Of a stretch of 64,000 nt of DNA, positions 34,766-44,158 are shown piece by piece. The stretch lies in NCBI GenBank assembly GCA_964655245.1, contig CAZZLQ010000003.1, forward strand, positions 1 through 64,000. The letters run 5' to 3'. A program made the position numbers and the translations under genes. The notes below the pieces were generated by a model. It had not been told where the DNA came from and made no database searches. It saw only the letters and a program-made list of their open reading frames with translations. The stretch's first letter is position 1; every line of letters begins with the position of its first letter. The DNA is from JBEIHI01 sp964655245 (GTDB lineage Bacteria; Bdellovibrionota; UBA2394).

Positions 34766-37585
34766 ATGCTGAGCCGTTTCATCCGCACAAGAAAAATTCG
34801 AGCATTCACTCTCACCGAGTTCATGGTGTCTTTTGGCATTCTGGCCATTCTCGTTCTCGTTCTCGTGTTTGGAGTTGGCCGACTCAGAAGCACTCAAAGG
34901 AACGAACGACTTCGAGTTGATTTCCTTAACAGTCTAACGAATCTCAGAGCTGAATTCAAAAAGGACATTGAGGTTGCGCTTCTCAACAATAGCCCTACGG
35001 CTGATGTGAATGTTTCCACGACGAATCAAAGTCGATTCTATGGAATTGGAACAAACATTGATACCACCGAGCAGTTTAGCTTTCAGATCTTTAAGCCTCT
35101 TCATCAATCACTGACTCTGCCAGTAAAAGCTAACTCGCAAACCAATACTCTCACCATCGTTCCGTCCTCATCCGCCAGCGCCGCTAACGAACGCACCTAT
35201 CTGCAGCGAGCTCTGACCTCAGGAAAGTATTTTGTCATTTCGAATCAAACAGCTCAGGCGATTTTTGAGAGGCCCGCATCGTCATCCTCCAACAGTTCCT
35301 CCGCTCTCAGACTAGGCGCAATTCCCGCTGTGTCTTCATTTGGGACTCAGTTCACCGCGCAGAGCAATATGATTCGAACGGCCGAAAAAGTGACATTCGA
35401 TTGGAATCAATCAAGCAAACTTCTGACTCGAACGTCGGATTACAGAACTGATTCCGCTCCCACGCAAGAACTGCTCTTCTCTAATGTGCTCGACTTTCGG
35501 GTGGGCTATACCTTTCGAACAAGGCAGGATACAGGAGTACAGGACAATGCCATCATTCCATCAAGGCCTGTGGGAATCCTCAGTGCACTTAATCTACCCA
35601 ATACTCTCGATGAGGCTTGGGCTCTGTCCAACTGCGTCGTCTCTGGACAACCCGCTGTTGTCAACGGACAGATCGTGCCGAACTGCGTAAAGCCCAAGAA
35701 TATTGATCGCATTTATGTTCACCTTAAGATTCAAACTGATTTGCCAGTATCTCAGTTCGCCAGTCTGGATGCCGGAATCGAGGGCCTTCGAGTTCGCTTT
35801 GATTCCGCAACAAATGCAGCTCTTGTTGATTTCGAGCTCAGCTCACGAGCGTTCTCCCTCATGCAAGTGGCGCTCGCGAGCGGACAAAACATTACCTGTC
35901 AGCCAAACTCGGCAAGTCATTGTAAGCCAGAATGCTCCGAGATTTTTACGTCGCGCAATTCCAACGACGCCAATTGGATTGGCTATGGTCGATATCGAGG
36001 TCATCCCCAAGGAGCTTCAGACTATTGCCTGTGTTGGACCGATCATGCGACGAATCAGATTGAAACAACAATGGGCAACTGGAGTCTTTTGCCCAACTGG
36101 ACCGCCGGCGGAGACAACACACCTGAGAATAATCAAGTGGAGGCCTGCGGAAGACACTACGGTTGTGATGCAACCTTTCTGAGGCCTGATAACAATTGGC
36201 AAAGTGCGACCCCTGGACGAATCGTTCATCCGGGCTACAAACTGGCGTGCGATTGTTTGCAAGGTCCAAGCACAAACACCAACTTCTTTGTCAATCGCAC
36301 AACTGATTTCAAACCCCGTTTCGACTCATCCACCGGACCACAACAAGGCGGCTTTACACTCAATAGCACGATCACTCAGTACAAAAACAATTCAACATCG
36401 AATCCCTATCTGGAGCCTCAAGATCGCCATCTGAGTTGCGAGAAGCCGAGTCAATGTATCACGTCAATGAATCGCTACTATGGAATTCCAAGTACAAGCA
36501 CGGCCGCTCAGGATACCTTGAATGCTCGCTGCGGCTGTCTCACTCAGAACATTCCTTGGTCCTGTGACACTCGAAATCCCTCTCAAGCGCAAAGTGATGC
36601 CTCTTGCCGATCCGCCACCGGCAGTATCATTTCCTATCAAGAGCTGAACTTTGCAAGACTCTGCAACAGAGACTACCGACACAATTCGAATCAAAACCCC
36701 CTGTCATGTCCCAACACTTGGGCGCCGCGGGACCAAACGGGCACGGTCAATCTCCCTCACTTCAACTTAAGTCTCGATGTCTTTGCCACTAACAATCCTG
36801 ATCCCGCTCTACCAGCCGATCGATACAATATTGAAAATGCTTCAGGCAATATCGCCTTCTCTCGCCGCTTTGGCATCACCAGAACCGTGGCCGAAACTTG
36901 CGAATGCTTAGCAAACAATATCGCTGGCGAATTTCATACAACGGGCAGTGGCAGCTCGCTGAGCTATGGTTATAGCCCGAATCTCGACACGAGCAATAAT
37001 CCCAATACAAACACTCTCTATCCGCCAACTCTGGTCGAAGGTATCGCCAACCTAGATTTTCGAGCTCCAAACAGGGCCCCCACAACTGCAGTGTCAGGCC
37101 TAAGCTCTCCGGCATTTCCCACGAGCCATCCAATGATGTCAGTCTCCTATCCTACTTTCGGCTCCAATGTTTCTCAAACATCTCCCAACTACTCTGTGGT
37201 GACCACTGATGGCGCAGGTGCGAGGACATTTAGTACGTGGGCTCCGAGCCAAAGCTGCGGTGCCAATCACTGTACCATCAACACAAGCGCCGGACTGGGC
37301 TGCTGCCTTCAACAGCAAGCTTCAAACGTCGCATCAATCACTGCGGTCAGCAATTTGCTACAGCCTTGGAATGGATTCTGTCGGACAGCAATCCTGCCAA
37401 CGTGCACCGCCATCGGCGCCGTAGGGAGCACCACCATAATTGCCCAGAATGCAGTCTCAGCAGAAATGAATAGCATCCGTCGGTACATCACCCAGCGAAC
37501 AAATCCCACCGGTGCTGCTAACTCAAATGCCAATCTCCCCGCTGATTGCGGTGGACCAGCAGGATCCGGAGTGGCTGGACAATAG
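34766..37585 (+). CDS. Giant Cys-rich PilW-like pseudopilin, module 2
   Basis: 939 aa paralogue of the 30204 product. Leader MLSRFIRTRKIRA is cut before FTLTEFMVSFGILAIL; the residue before the cut is Ala instead of Gly, which prepilin peptidases can tolerate. Glu+5 is kept. The same Cys framework recurs: CQPNSASHCKPEC, WIGYGRYRGHPQGASDYCLC, ACGRHYGC, LACDCLQG, CGCLTQ, CECLAN, GCCLQQ, LPADCGG. AGGAG seven bases before ATG 34766 decides the start; the longer frame from 34667 runs through the sigma-54 promoter. The N-terminal halves of the paralogues diverge more than the Cys-rich part. B2 follows after 25 bases. Confidence 0.8.
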   Translation: MLSRFIRTRKIRAFTLTEFMVSFGILAILVLVLVFGVGRLRSTQRNERLRVDFLNSLTNLRAEFKKDIEVALLNNSPTADVNVSTTNQSRFYGIGTNIDTTEQFSFQIFKPLHQSLTLPVKANSQTNTLTIVPSSSASAANERTYLQRALTSGKYFVISNQTAQAIFERPASSSSNSSSALRLGAIPAVSSFGTQFTAQSNMIRTAEKVTFDWNQSSKLLTRTSDYRTDSAPTQELLFSNVLDFRVGYTFRTRQDTGVQDNAIIPSRPVGILSALNLPNTLDEAWALSNCVVSGQPAVVNGQIVPNCVKPKNIDRIYVHLKIQTDLPVSQFASLDAGIEGLRVRFDSATNAALVDFELSSRAFSLMQVALASGQNITCQPNSASHCKPECSEIFTSRNSNDANWIGYGRYRGHPQGASDYCLCWTDHATNQIETTMGNWSLLPNWTAGGDNTPENNQVEACGRHYGCDATFLRPDNNWQSATPGRIVHPGYKLACDCLQGPSTNTNFFVNRTTDFKPRFDSSTGPQQGGFTLNSTITQYKNNSTSNPYLEPQDRHLSCEKPSQCITSMNRYYGIPSTSTAAQDTLNARCGCLTQNIPWSCDTRNPSQAQSDASCRSATGSIISYQELNFARLCNRDYRHNSNQNPLSCPNTWAPRDQTGTVNLPHFNLSLDVFATNNPDPALPADRYNIENASGNIAFSRRFGITRTVAETCECLANNIAGEFHTTGSGSSLSYGYSPNLDTSNNPNTNTLYPPTLVEGIANLDFRAPNRAPTTAVSGLSSPAFPTSHPMMSVSYPTFGSNVSQTSPNYSVVTTDGAGARTFSTWAPSQSCGANHCTINTSAGLGCCLQQQASNVASITAVSNLLQPWNGFCRTAILPTCTAIGAVGSTTIIAQNAVSAEMNSIRRYITQRTNPTGAANSNANLPADCGGPAGSGVAGQ

Positions 37586-37610
37586 AGACAGGTGTGAAGA
37601 AGGAGTTCTT

Positions 37611-39302
37611 ATGATGGCAATCACTCAAACAAAAATCAAAAAACAAAATCGCGGAATGGCTTTGATGCTGATTCTCGGATCTCTTTTGTTGGCGACGGCC
37701 GCTTTTGTGGGATTCTATCGAGCCTCTCAAAGCTTTCTTCGAAAAACGACGAGCTATGCTTCTCAAGTGCAGACGGAGTTTGATAGCGCTCACCTTGCCG
37801 AACGAACACGACGAGCGATCCTGAGAGAGGCTCAAATGAGAATGGCTGGCAATGGCGCCACCAATCTCATGAATACTCTCACTCCTGAGGTCCTTCAAAC
37901 TTCTGTTTTTTTGCAACCCGGTGAAAGAATCTTGCAGGTTCGATGCCTTGGACAAGGAGCAGAAGATGCCTTCCAGCATGAAGTTTGCACAGCTTCAAGC
38001 GTCCTGCCCAAAGTCCTAGAGTTCTCTGTTCAATCGACGGATCCTAGCACTCAACAAATGAGAGTCGTTCGACAGGAAATCCATCTTAACAATCCCTCGC
38101 TGAACAATTACGCCTTTCTCATTCGAGCGGAGGATCGAGAGCAACAGTTTACGCTCTTTCCAGCCACGTATGCAGGCCTCTATGGAATCATTTTCACCAA
38201 CCCCAATCTCGTCCTTCCACCCCCCTCGGGAAGCTCCATTTCACCTCGCAGAATCAAACTGGCTCCGGATCAGTACACGGGAAATCTCATTTTTCAGAAG
38301 GCTTTCATCACTAATCTTCCGAACCCCCGGGACCAAATTGAGATCCCCAGCTCCGCTGCCAACTATCTCCAAATGCCAGCAGGTGTAGTCTCGGCAGCCA
38401 CTGGCGGTCTAGACTTTGGTCGAGTCAACTCAGTCTATGACGATCTCAAAAGCTCCGCCGTCAATGCCTCAGCGCTCGCTACTCTCCCACCAGGAACAGT
38501 GATCAACTGCTCAAGAGTAACCCTCATGAGAAGTGCGTCGCGCGTTCGATATCAAAACTTCAGTGATACTGGGTGCACAACGGCCATTGACTCACCCACA
38601 GAGTATCCCATGCAAGCCAACCAATCGATTTATGCTCGGGGCCAAAACGTTCTTCTCAATTCCGAAGTCACCTCAGGCGGAATAACATCCGACAATGGCA
38701 TGACCAAAGTAGATAATATCGCCATTGTCGCCGATGGAACCGTCCAACTCCTCAGCTCCATTCGAAGGGATTCAACCATGGATCCCCTCAGCGGATATCC
38801 TGCGGTGATGACACCCGGACAGCTGATGATTTCTCAAAACATGACGACCTTGCTGAGCGGATCTCAAACTCTGGGGCAGATAACTCAAAATCAAGGTCTT
38901 TCATCAAGCAGTACTAATCCAACGATTCAAGTGGACCTCAGTTTCATCGCTGCGGGAAACAGTCTCGGCCAAGCCAACGTCGTCGTCGATCCTCAACTCT
39001 TTGGATCAAGTGGAGTGCAGTCAGCTGGAAATGCTGTCAGCCTGGGCAAAGCCGTCTTCAATGGAATGTACATCAGCGACAAAGTGCCAACGACTCGAGT
39101 TGTTTATAGTAGCGTGATAACGGACGGATTTAACAAGATCGATTGGACTCATCCAGCGGCGCTTTCGTCTGTCCAAACCGATTGGTTCTCAGCACAATTG
39201 GGAGGAGGTGCACTTCAGGCTTCAGTTGTACGATCCGAGCAGACGACTCTCGATTTGAGTCAGGCTCTGAGCGCCTTCAATGGACCCTCAATGGGGAACT
39301 GA
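37611..39302 (+). CDS. PilX/GspK-like pseudopilin partner, module 2
   Basis: 563 aa paralogue of the 32960 product. Leader MMAITQTKIKKQNRG followed by MALMLILGSLLLATAAFVGF, again without Glu at +5. Shared blocks: YAGLYGIIFTNP, VDNIAIVADGTVQLLSSIRR, DPLSGYPAVMTPGQL, YISDKVPTTRVVY, and TDWFSAQLGGGALQAS. AAGGAG six bases before ATG 37611 fixes the start. The earlier in-frame start at 37512 lies within the upstream gene. Confidence 0.78.
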   Translation: MMAITQTKIKKQNRGMALMLILGSLLLATAAFVGFYRASQSFLRKTTSYASQVQTEFDSAHLAERTRRAILREAQMRMAGNGATNLMNTLTPEVLQTSVFLQPGERILQVRCLGQGAEDAFQHEVCTASSVLPKVLEFSVQSTDPSTQQMRVVRQEIHLNNPSLNNYAFLIRAEDREQQFTLFPATYAGLYGIIFTNPNLVLPPPSGSSISPRRIKLAPDQYTGNLIFQKAFITNLPNPRDQIEIPSSAANYLQMPAGVVSAATGGLDFGRVNSVYDDLKSSAVNASALATLPPGTVINCSRVTLMRSASRVRYQNFSDTGCTTAIDSPTEYPMQANQSIYARGQNVLLNSEVTSGGITSDNGMTKVDNIAIVADGTVQLLSSIRRDSTMDPLSGYPAVMTPGQLMISQNMTTLLSGSQTLGQITQNQGLSSSSTNPTIQVDLSFIAAGNSLGQANVVVDPQLFGSSGVQSAGNAVSLGKAVFNGMYISDKVPTTRVVYSSVITDGFNKIDWTHPAALSSVQTDWFSAQLGGGALQASVVRSEQTTLDLSQALSAFNGPSMGN

Positions 39303-39406
39303 AATGCCTATGAAAGCTTTGCACTCTTCGGACAATTTTGGTCCCTCCTCGCAAGCCATCTCAGCCAAAACCCTGACGGTAAGCGCCTAAACCTCGATAG
39401 AGCACG

Positions 39407-39422
39407 GGGCATTAGTTTTGCA
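39407..39422 (+). promoter_or_regulatory. Sigma-54 promoter of pseudopilin module 3
   Basis: GGGCATTAGTTTTGCA: GG 39408-39409, GC 39420-39421, spacing 10, TTGCA perfect. Start predicted around 39432, only about 8 bases before the GTG of the gene. Confidence 0.6.
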
Positions 39423-39439
39423 GTCGCTAAACGGTTGGC

Positions 39440-42310
39440 GTGGTTTGGCAACGATCGATATGGAATCCCCAGAAGGGATTTAGTCTTACGGAATTGCTCA
39501 TCTCAATAGCACTTCTGAGTCTTCTCGTTGCGGTGGCCTACCTCGGCGTTTCAAGCTTACGAGAACGGCGAAACATTGAATCTGCGAGACTGAACTTTTT
39601 CCGAACTGCCGCGGAGATCAAAAACAAAATCAAAGATGATATCGAAGTGGCTATTCTCAACAACGGTTTTACTGCCTCAAGAAACCTATCCGCTCAGCAA
39701 TTACAAAATGCTAATAGCCAAAAGTATTTTGGCCTCGGAACAAGCTTCCTCACGAATGACTATGCCAACGTCGAGCTCCAGATCTTTAAGCCATTCAATC
39801 AATCTCTGTCCGTTCCCGTTCGAGTTGATGCCAAAAAGGCTCGGATCCTGGGATGGCCGAACGGCTTGGACGCCACCTCCAGACAGTACTGGGAAAAAGC
39901 AGCAACGTCGGCCAACTATTTTGTGATTAGTAATGAACGAAAAAACATTATCTTCCCGCGAGGGTCACAGAGCTCAGCTTCCGCGGCGCAGGCCGAAATA
40001 TTTCCGATGACTTCCTCAGCCCTCGACGGAACGCCGTTTAGCAGCCCATCAGCAGTTGCGGATTTCAGTCAGTCGGCCAACATTATTCGAACCGTTGAGA
40101 AAGTTCGCTATGTTTACGATTCCGAGACTCAGCGCCTGACTCGCTCGGGTCACTATCAGCAAAATCAAAATAGTCAGAGCCTTATCGCTGACAGAGTTCT
40201 TGGCTTTCGCGTTGGCTACACTTTCAAACGCATGGACGCCAATGATCTTGCCATTCTCCCCCCTGATCCCGAAACTGATCCCACTGATCCCGAAACTGCC
40301 CCTTCCGCCCGAAATCTACCCAACAGCTTTACTGAGGCCTGGGCAGTTTCGAATTGTGCAGGAACAGGAAATCCCATCGATGCATCAGGTCAGATCATTC
40401 CAACATGTGTGAAGCCCCAAAACATCAATGATGTTTACATCAGCCTCACTATGGAAACCGATCTTCCGATGCGTGCAGCTCAAGCGTTGGATCAATACGA
40501 AGATATGCAGATCGAAATGGGTGGCAATATCGAGACCAATCAAGTGATTGCGACGATTAGCTTTCGAATCAAGCCTCGAAGTTTTTCAAACTCGCTGGGC
40601 AGCGATCTCGCTTCAGGCCAAGCTGTCACCTGTGCCGCGACGGAAGCGAACCGATGTAAGCCATCTTGCACAGCGGCCTTCAAGAATCTCAACCGAAATG
40701 CTGATGATTGGGTTGGCTACGGACGATACGTTGGGCATCCGGATGGAGCATCGAGCTACTGCAAGTGCTGGACAGACCCTGATACCAATGAAGTTCATCT
40801 GGGAGATTGGACAAGAATTCCTCAGTGGAGTAGCGCCCCCACAGCCGAGCAAAAATCCCGAACGGAAGCTTGCGGCCTTGAGTATGGCTGCCATTGGGGA
40901 ACCGTTTGGAAGCATGAAGGTTATCAGCTCGCGTGCAATTGTCTTCGCACACAAGACGCCGTGAGCGAGCATTTCGTTCTTCGTGACGACCAAAACAGAC
41001 CTTCGTTTGCCAACGCGACTGCATCTGAAACCGGCGGATTTGCTCTGCGCAATCTCAATTGGAGTGATCCGCATCTCTCCAGCATCAAAGACGATGGAGC
41101 TCTGAGCAAAGCCATTCGTTGCTACAACTATCCTGCCTGTTGGGCTGCCATGACCACGTACTTCAATGAAATTGGTCAAGGAGGCGAATTACCAAGTGGC
41201 ACTCCCGAGAACAACTTGTTTACCGAACGATGCCAATGTCTTTCACGAGATATCCCCTACGCTTGTGATGTCAAAACAATCTCTGAGGGAGAAAAACCTT
41301 CAGATGCTTGTCTCAACAGTGAGGGCGAAGCAATCGCCCGAGGCTATATTGACTTCTCCAAGATCTGCAACCAAAACGCCCGAAACGGCACAGGACCTGT
41401 AGCTTGCGTGAACACTTGGATGAGCAAAGCCCCCTCCGGAGAGGTCATGATGCCACCGTTCAATGCCAATCTTAGTGAAAATCTTACAGATTTTCGAAAC
41501 CCTCTAGGCATCCAGATCAACGATGAGGGATTCTACTTTGGCTACGGCTCAGGTGACTTTGCTTCTAAACTGGGGCTGGAGGAGGATCTGATCAAAGCCT
41601 GCGAGTGCATGGAAAAGCGCGTTTCAGGACAACAACAAGGCACATCCTTCCAAGAAGTTAACGATCCAAGCTCCTTCATCTATCCTTCGTGGCCTGGCTA
41701 TCTCGACTTCCGACTGCCAAGCACAACTACGCAGAGCTACTCTCCACCTGGTTACCAGCGACTCTACGCAACAGATGGCTCCTACAAAGACAGCACGATT
41801 CCCACCTATAAAGTTGTGACCCGAACTCAGTTTACTTATCACACCGTTCGACCGGCTGATTGCACAAGCTGGGGATCCTGGGTGATCGGCGAATGCAAAC
41901 TCGGTGGAGCGTTTCGACTTTGCGATAGTAGTTTTTGGCCAGAAGCTCTCTCAGACGCCAATCGAGATACGATGATTGGGCAGTGCCGAGTTTCTGCAGC
42001 GAACAATTCCGCATTCACTGGTGTCCCTACTCTGATTGAACGAACTGAAGATGCCTCAAACACCTGCGGCGACAATCTCTGCAGAATGGGATTTGGCGGA
42101 ACTCACTGCTGTACGAACCAATATCCAGATGCCAATGGCTTGATCTATGACTCGATGGAGAGCTGGAGTGGCTACTGCAGAGCTGAGTGCGGGGGATCCA
42201 ATTACCAAATGGATCGGGTCAACAATCTCAGAGATCTGATCACAGAGGTTCCGGGACTGCCCTTTGGATGCGGTGGAAATCAGCAATCTAACGGCGAGGG
42301 AGCTCTGTAA
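39440..42310 (+). CDS. Giant Cys-rich PilW-like pseudopilin, module 3
   Basis: 956 aa paralogue of the 30204 and 34766 products. Leader MVWQRSIWNPQKG is cut before FSLTELLISIALLSLL, with Glu+5. Cys framework: CAATEANRCKPSC, WVGYGRYVGHPDGASSYCKC, ACGLEYGCHW, LACNCL, CQCLSR, CECMEK, HCCTNQ, LPFGCGG. It has an extra Cys cluster near 40400-42000 (CTSWGSWVIGEC). The start GTG at 39440 is the only candidate after an in-frame TAA at 39428; no ribosome site is visible. A short repeat encodes DPETDPTDPET around 40263-40297. The stop shares its last base with the B3 start (TAATG). Confidence 0.8.
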   Translation: MVWQRSIWNPQKGFSLTELLISIALLSLLVAVAYLGVSSLRERRNIESARLNFFRTAAEIKNKIKDDIEVAILNNGFTASRNLSAQQLQNANSQKYFGLGTSFLTNDYANVELQIFKPFNQSLSVPVRVDAKKARILGWPNGLDATSRQYWEKAATSANYFVISNERKNIIFPRGSQSSASAAQAEIFPMTSSALDGTPFSSPSAVADFSQSANIIRTVEKVRYVYDSETQRLTRSGHYQQNQNSQSLIADRVLGFRVGYTFKRMDANDLAILPPDPETDPTDPETAPSARNLPNSFTEAWAVSNCAGTGNPIDASGQIIPTCVKPQNINDVYISLTMETDLPMRAAQALDQYEDMQIEMGGNIETNQVIATISFRIKPRSFSNSLGSDLASGQAVTCAATEANRCKPSCTAAFKNLNRNADDWVGYGRYVGHPDGASSYCKCWTDPDTNEVHLGDWTRIPQWSSAPTAEQKSRTEACGLEYGCHWGTVWKHEGYQLACNCLRTQDAVSEHFVLRDDQNRPSFANATASETGGFALRNLNWSDPHLSSIKDDGALSKAIRCYNYPACWAAMTTYFNEIGQGGELPSGTPENNLFTERCQCLSRDIPYACDVKTISEGEKPSDACLNSEGEAIARGYIDFSKICNQNARNGTGPVACVNTWMSKAPSGEVMMPPFNANLSENLTDFRNPLGIQINDEGFYFGYGSGDFASKLGLEEDLIKACECMEKRVSGQQQGTSFQEVNDPSSFIYPSWPGYLDFRLPSTTTQSYSPPGYQRLYATDGSYKDSTIPTYKVVTRTQFTYHTVRPADCTSWGSWVIGECKLGGAFRLCDSSFWPEALSDANRDTMIGQCRVSAANNSAFTGVPTLIERTEDASNTCGDNLCRMGFGGTHCCTNQYPDANGLIYDSMESWSGYCRAECGGSNYQMDRVNNLRDLITEVPGLPFGCGGNQQSNGEGAL

Positions 42311-43992
42311 TGAAACGAGGTCACTCTATGACTTTCTCTTCCCTTCAACGGAAGCAATCTAACGGAATGGCAATCGTCGTCGTCCTAGGAATACTTCTGA
42401 TCGGGATAGGATTAATGATTGGTTTCATGAAGAGCTCTGCTCGATTCAATCAAAGCAATGTGCAACGCTCCGCTAAAATTCAATCAGATCTAAAGACAGA
42501 CAGTCTTTCGGACCGCTTGCGAAGAGCGATACTCCAAGAGGTTCAAGCCCGAATGGCTGAAACGGGAATGACTCAAGCAACGGTTAGCCTGGGTGGACAG
42601 CAAATCCTCGACTCTCAATCCATCCAACGTCTTCCCATGGAAGTCAATCAACGGATCTTATCCATTCGATGCATTGGACAAGGCAGCACGCCCTCGGGTG
42701 TCTGCACAAGCCAAAACATTCTTCCAAAGATTTATGATTTTGCCGTGCAAACCATCGATCAAGATACCGGAACCATCACAATGGCACATACAGAGTTCCA
42801 AATTCAAAATGCAAGCTTGAGCTCATACGCTTTCTTTATCAAAAATGAAATGGCCCCATCTGTGACTTTGGGATCCGCCATCTTTGATGGGATTTTTGGA
42901 ATCAACTTTGCTCCAACTCCTAATGGTCAAACTCCTCCCCCCCAGCAGCGCATACGATTTCGACCAGGAGCCGGCAATATCACCTTCAAAAATGTTTTAA
43001 TGACCAATCTTCCCAATCCCCAAACTCAGTTTGATCTGCAACAAAACTCTCAAGTTCATTTCGAGCAAGGTGTGATCTCAAATCCTGAGGGGGTAAGCTT
43101 CTCCAATCTCGACAACCTTCATAACACCCTCGTCAATCAAGCTGTGAATGCTGGGTTCTCTGCACCCCCAGGAACTCCGACGCCTGAGTGCTCATCCATC
43201 GTCCTTCAGAGTGATGGAAAGCTCCAGTACAATGAATTTTCTGATGTCGCCTGCGAGGATTCTTCGCTCCAAATGTCTGATATCTCGATGGTGGCAAATC
43301 AAGCCTTCTATGCTCGGGGCAACAAAGTTCTCCTCTCAGCAAACGATCCTCAAGGAATCACGAGAGTCAAAAACATTGCCATTGTCGCTCAAGGAAATGT
43401 TGAACTGAGATCATCGATCGTTCGCGATGCGGAAAATCTCAGCGCGCTTGAGGGCTATCCCACAGTGATCACTCCCGGAAATCTTGTCATTCCAAAGGAA
43501 ATGAAAACCCTCCTTAACAGCGGCACCTCTACTTTAGAGGACATCAATCCTGGCGTTGGAAGTGATGTTGAATATCCAACGATTCAACTCGATCTGAGTT
43601 ATATCTCCGTCAGACCTCAAGGATCTCAAGGTGTGATGGGAGGATCGGTTAGATTTGATCCAGAGCTCAGAAATGCAGGAACAAGTGATGACGCCATCAA
43701 TCTTGGCAAAGCCCACTTCAATGGTCTCTACATCAGCGAACAAACCCCCACGTCCCGAGTTCTCTTTCAAAACTCCGATCGAGTCGACGGCTTTAAAGAA
43801 GTCAAATGGACCTACCCTCCAGCTCTGTCAGCTATCGGAACTGATTGGTTTCGAACCCAGCTCAACGGTGGGGCCCTGAGAGCCACAGTGACTCGATACG
43901 AAAAACAGTTTACCGACGTACAACAAGCTCTGACCGCTTTTCGAGGCGGCACCTCCGTCACGGAGATCAAGCAAGCAGAGACCTTTGAGTAG
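42310..43992 (+). CDS. PilX/GspK-like pseudopilin partner, module 3
   Basis: 560 aa paralogue of the other two B proteins. Leader MKRGHSMTFSSLQRKQSNG then MAIVVVLGILLIGIGLMIGF, no Glu+5. Shared blocks: FDGIFGINFAP, QGVISNPEGVSFSNLDN, VKNIAIVAQGNVELRSSIVR, LEGYPTVITPGNL, YISEQTPTSRVLF, TDWFRTQLNGGALRATVTRYE. Closest in feel to B1. Translational coupling with A3 through TAATG, with GGGAG eight bases upstream. Confidence 0.78.
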   Translation: MKRGHSMTFSSLQRKQSNGMAIVVVLGILLIGIGLMIGFMKSSARFNQSNVQRSAKIQSDLKTDSLSDRLRRAILQEVQARMAETGMTQATVSLGGQQILDSQSIQRLPMEVNQRILSIRCIGQGSTPSGVCTSQNILPKIYDFAVQTIDQDTGTITMAHTEFQIQNASLSSYAFFIKNEMAPSVTLGSAIFDGIFGINFAPTPNGQTPPPQQRIRFRPGAGNITFKNVLMTNLPNPQTQFDLQQNSQVHFEQGVISNPEGVSFSNLDNLHNTLVNQAVNAGFSAPPGTPTPECSSIVLQSDGKLQYNEFSDVACEDSSLQMSDISMVANQAFYARGNKVLLSANDPQGITRVKNIAIVAQGNVELRSSIVRDAENLSALEGYPTVITPGNLVIPKEMKTLLNSGTSTLEDINPGVGSDVEYPTIQLDLSYISVRPQGSQGVMGGSVRFDPELRNAGTSDDAINLGKAHFNGLYISEQTPTSRVLFQNSDRVDGFKEVKWTYPPALSAIGTDWFRTQLNGGALRATVTRYEKQFTDVQQALTAFRGGTSVTEIKQAETFE

Positions 43993-44010
43993 CGGAAACT
44001 AGACATCAGC

Positions 44011-44034
44011 GCCCCAGTTGCTGGCGATTGGGGC
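44011..44034. terminator. Hairpin after the third module, weak terminator candidate
   Basis: GCCCCA pairs with TGGGGC around a 12-base loop, about 20 bases after the B3 stop. There is no T-run after it, so it may be only an mRNA end-stabilising hairpin or chance. Confidence 0.25.
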
Positions 44035-44087
44035 ATCAAGTCCCCGCGAACCCTCATATAACATCAGTAGTTTCAATATCTTAGGCT

Positions 44088-44103
44088 TGGCAACAATCTT
44101 GCT
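44088..44103 (+). promoter_or_regulatory. Sigma-54 promoter of the MshEN-like gene
   Basis: TGGCAACAATCTTGCT (preceded by T, followed by TT): GG 44089-44090, GC 44101-44102, spacing 10. Predicted start near 44114, leader about 45 bases. Confidence 0.7.
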
Positions 44104-44158
44104 TTATGGGGTGAGATTTGGAATTCGGGGAATAAGAGTTTAAAGGGAGTAGCGTTGC

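Noticed and set aside
34702..39440. Similar segments upstream of modules 2 and 3 (TTTTGCA-R-TC-K-CTAAAC) as a c-di-GMP or other riboswitch
   Set aside because: No GEMM-type paired core could be matched; most of the similarity is explained by the -12 half of a sigma-54 promoter.
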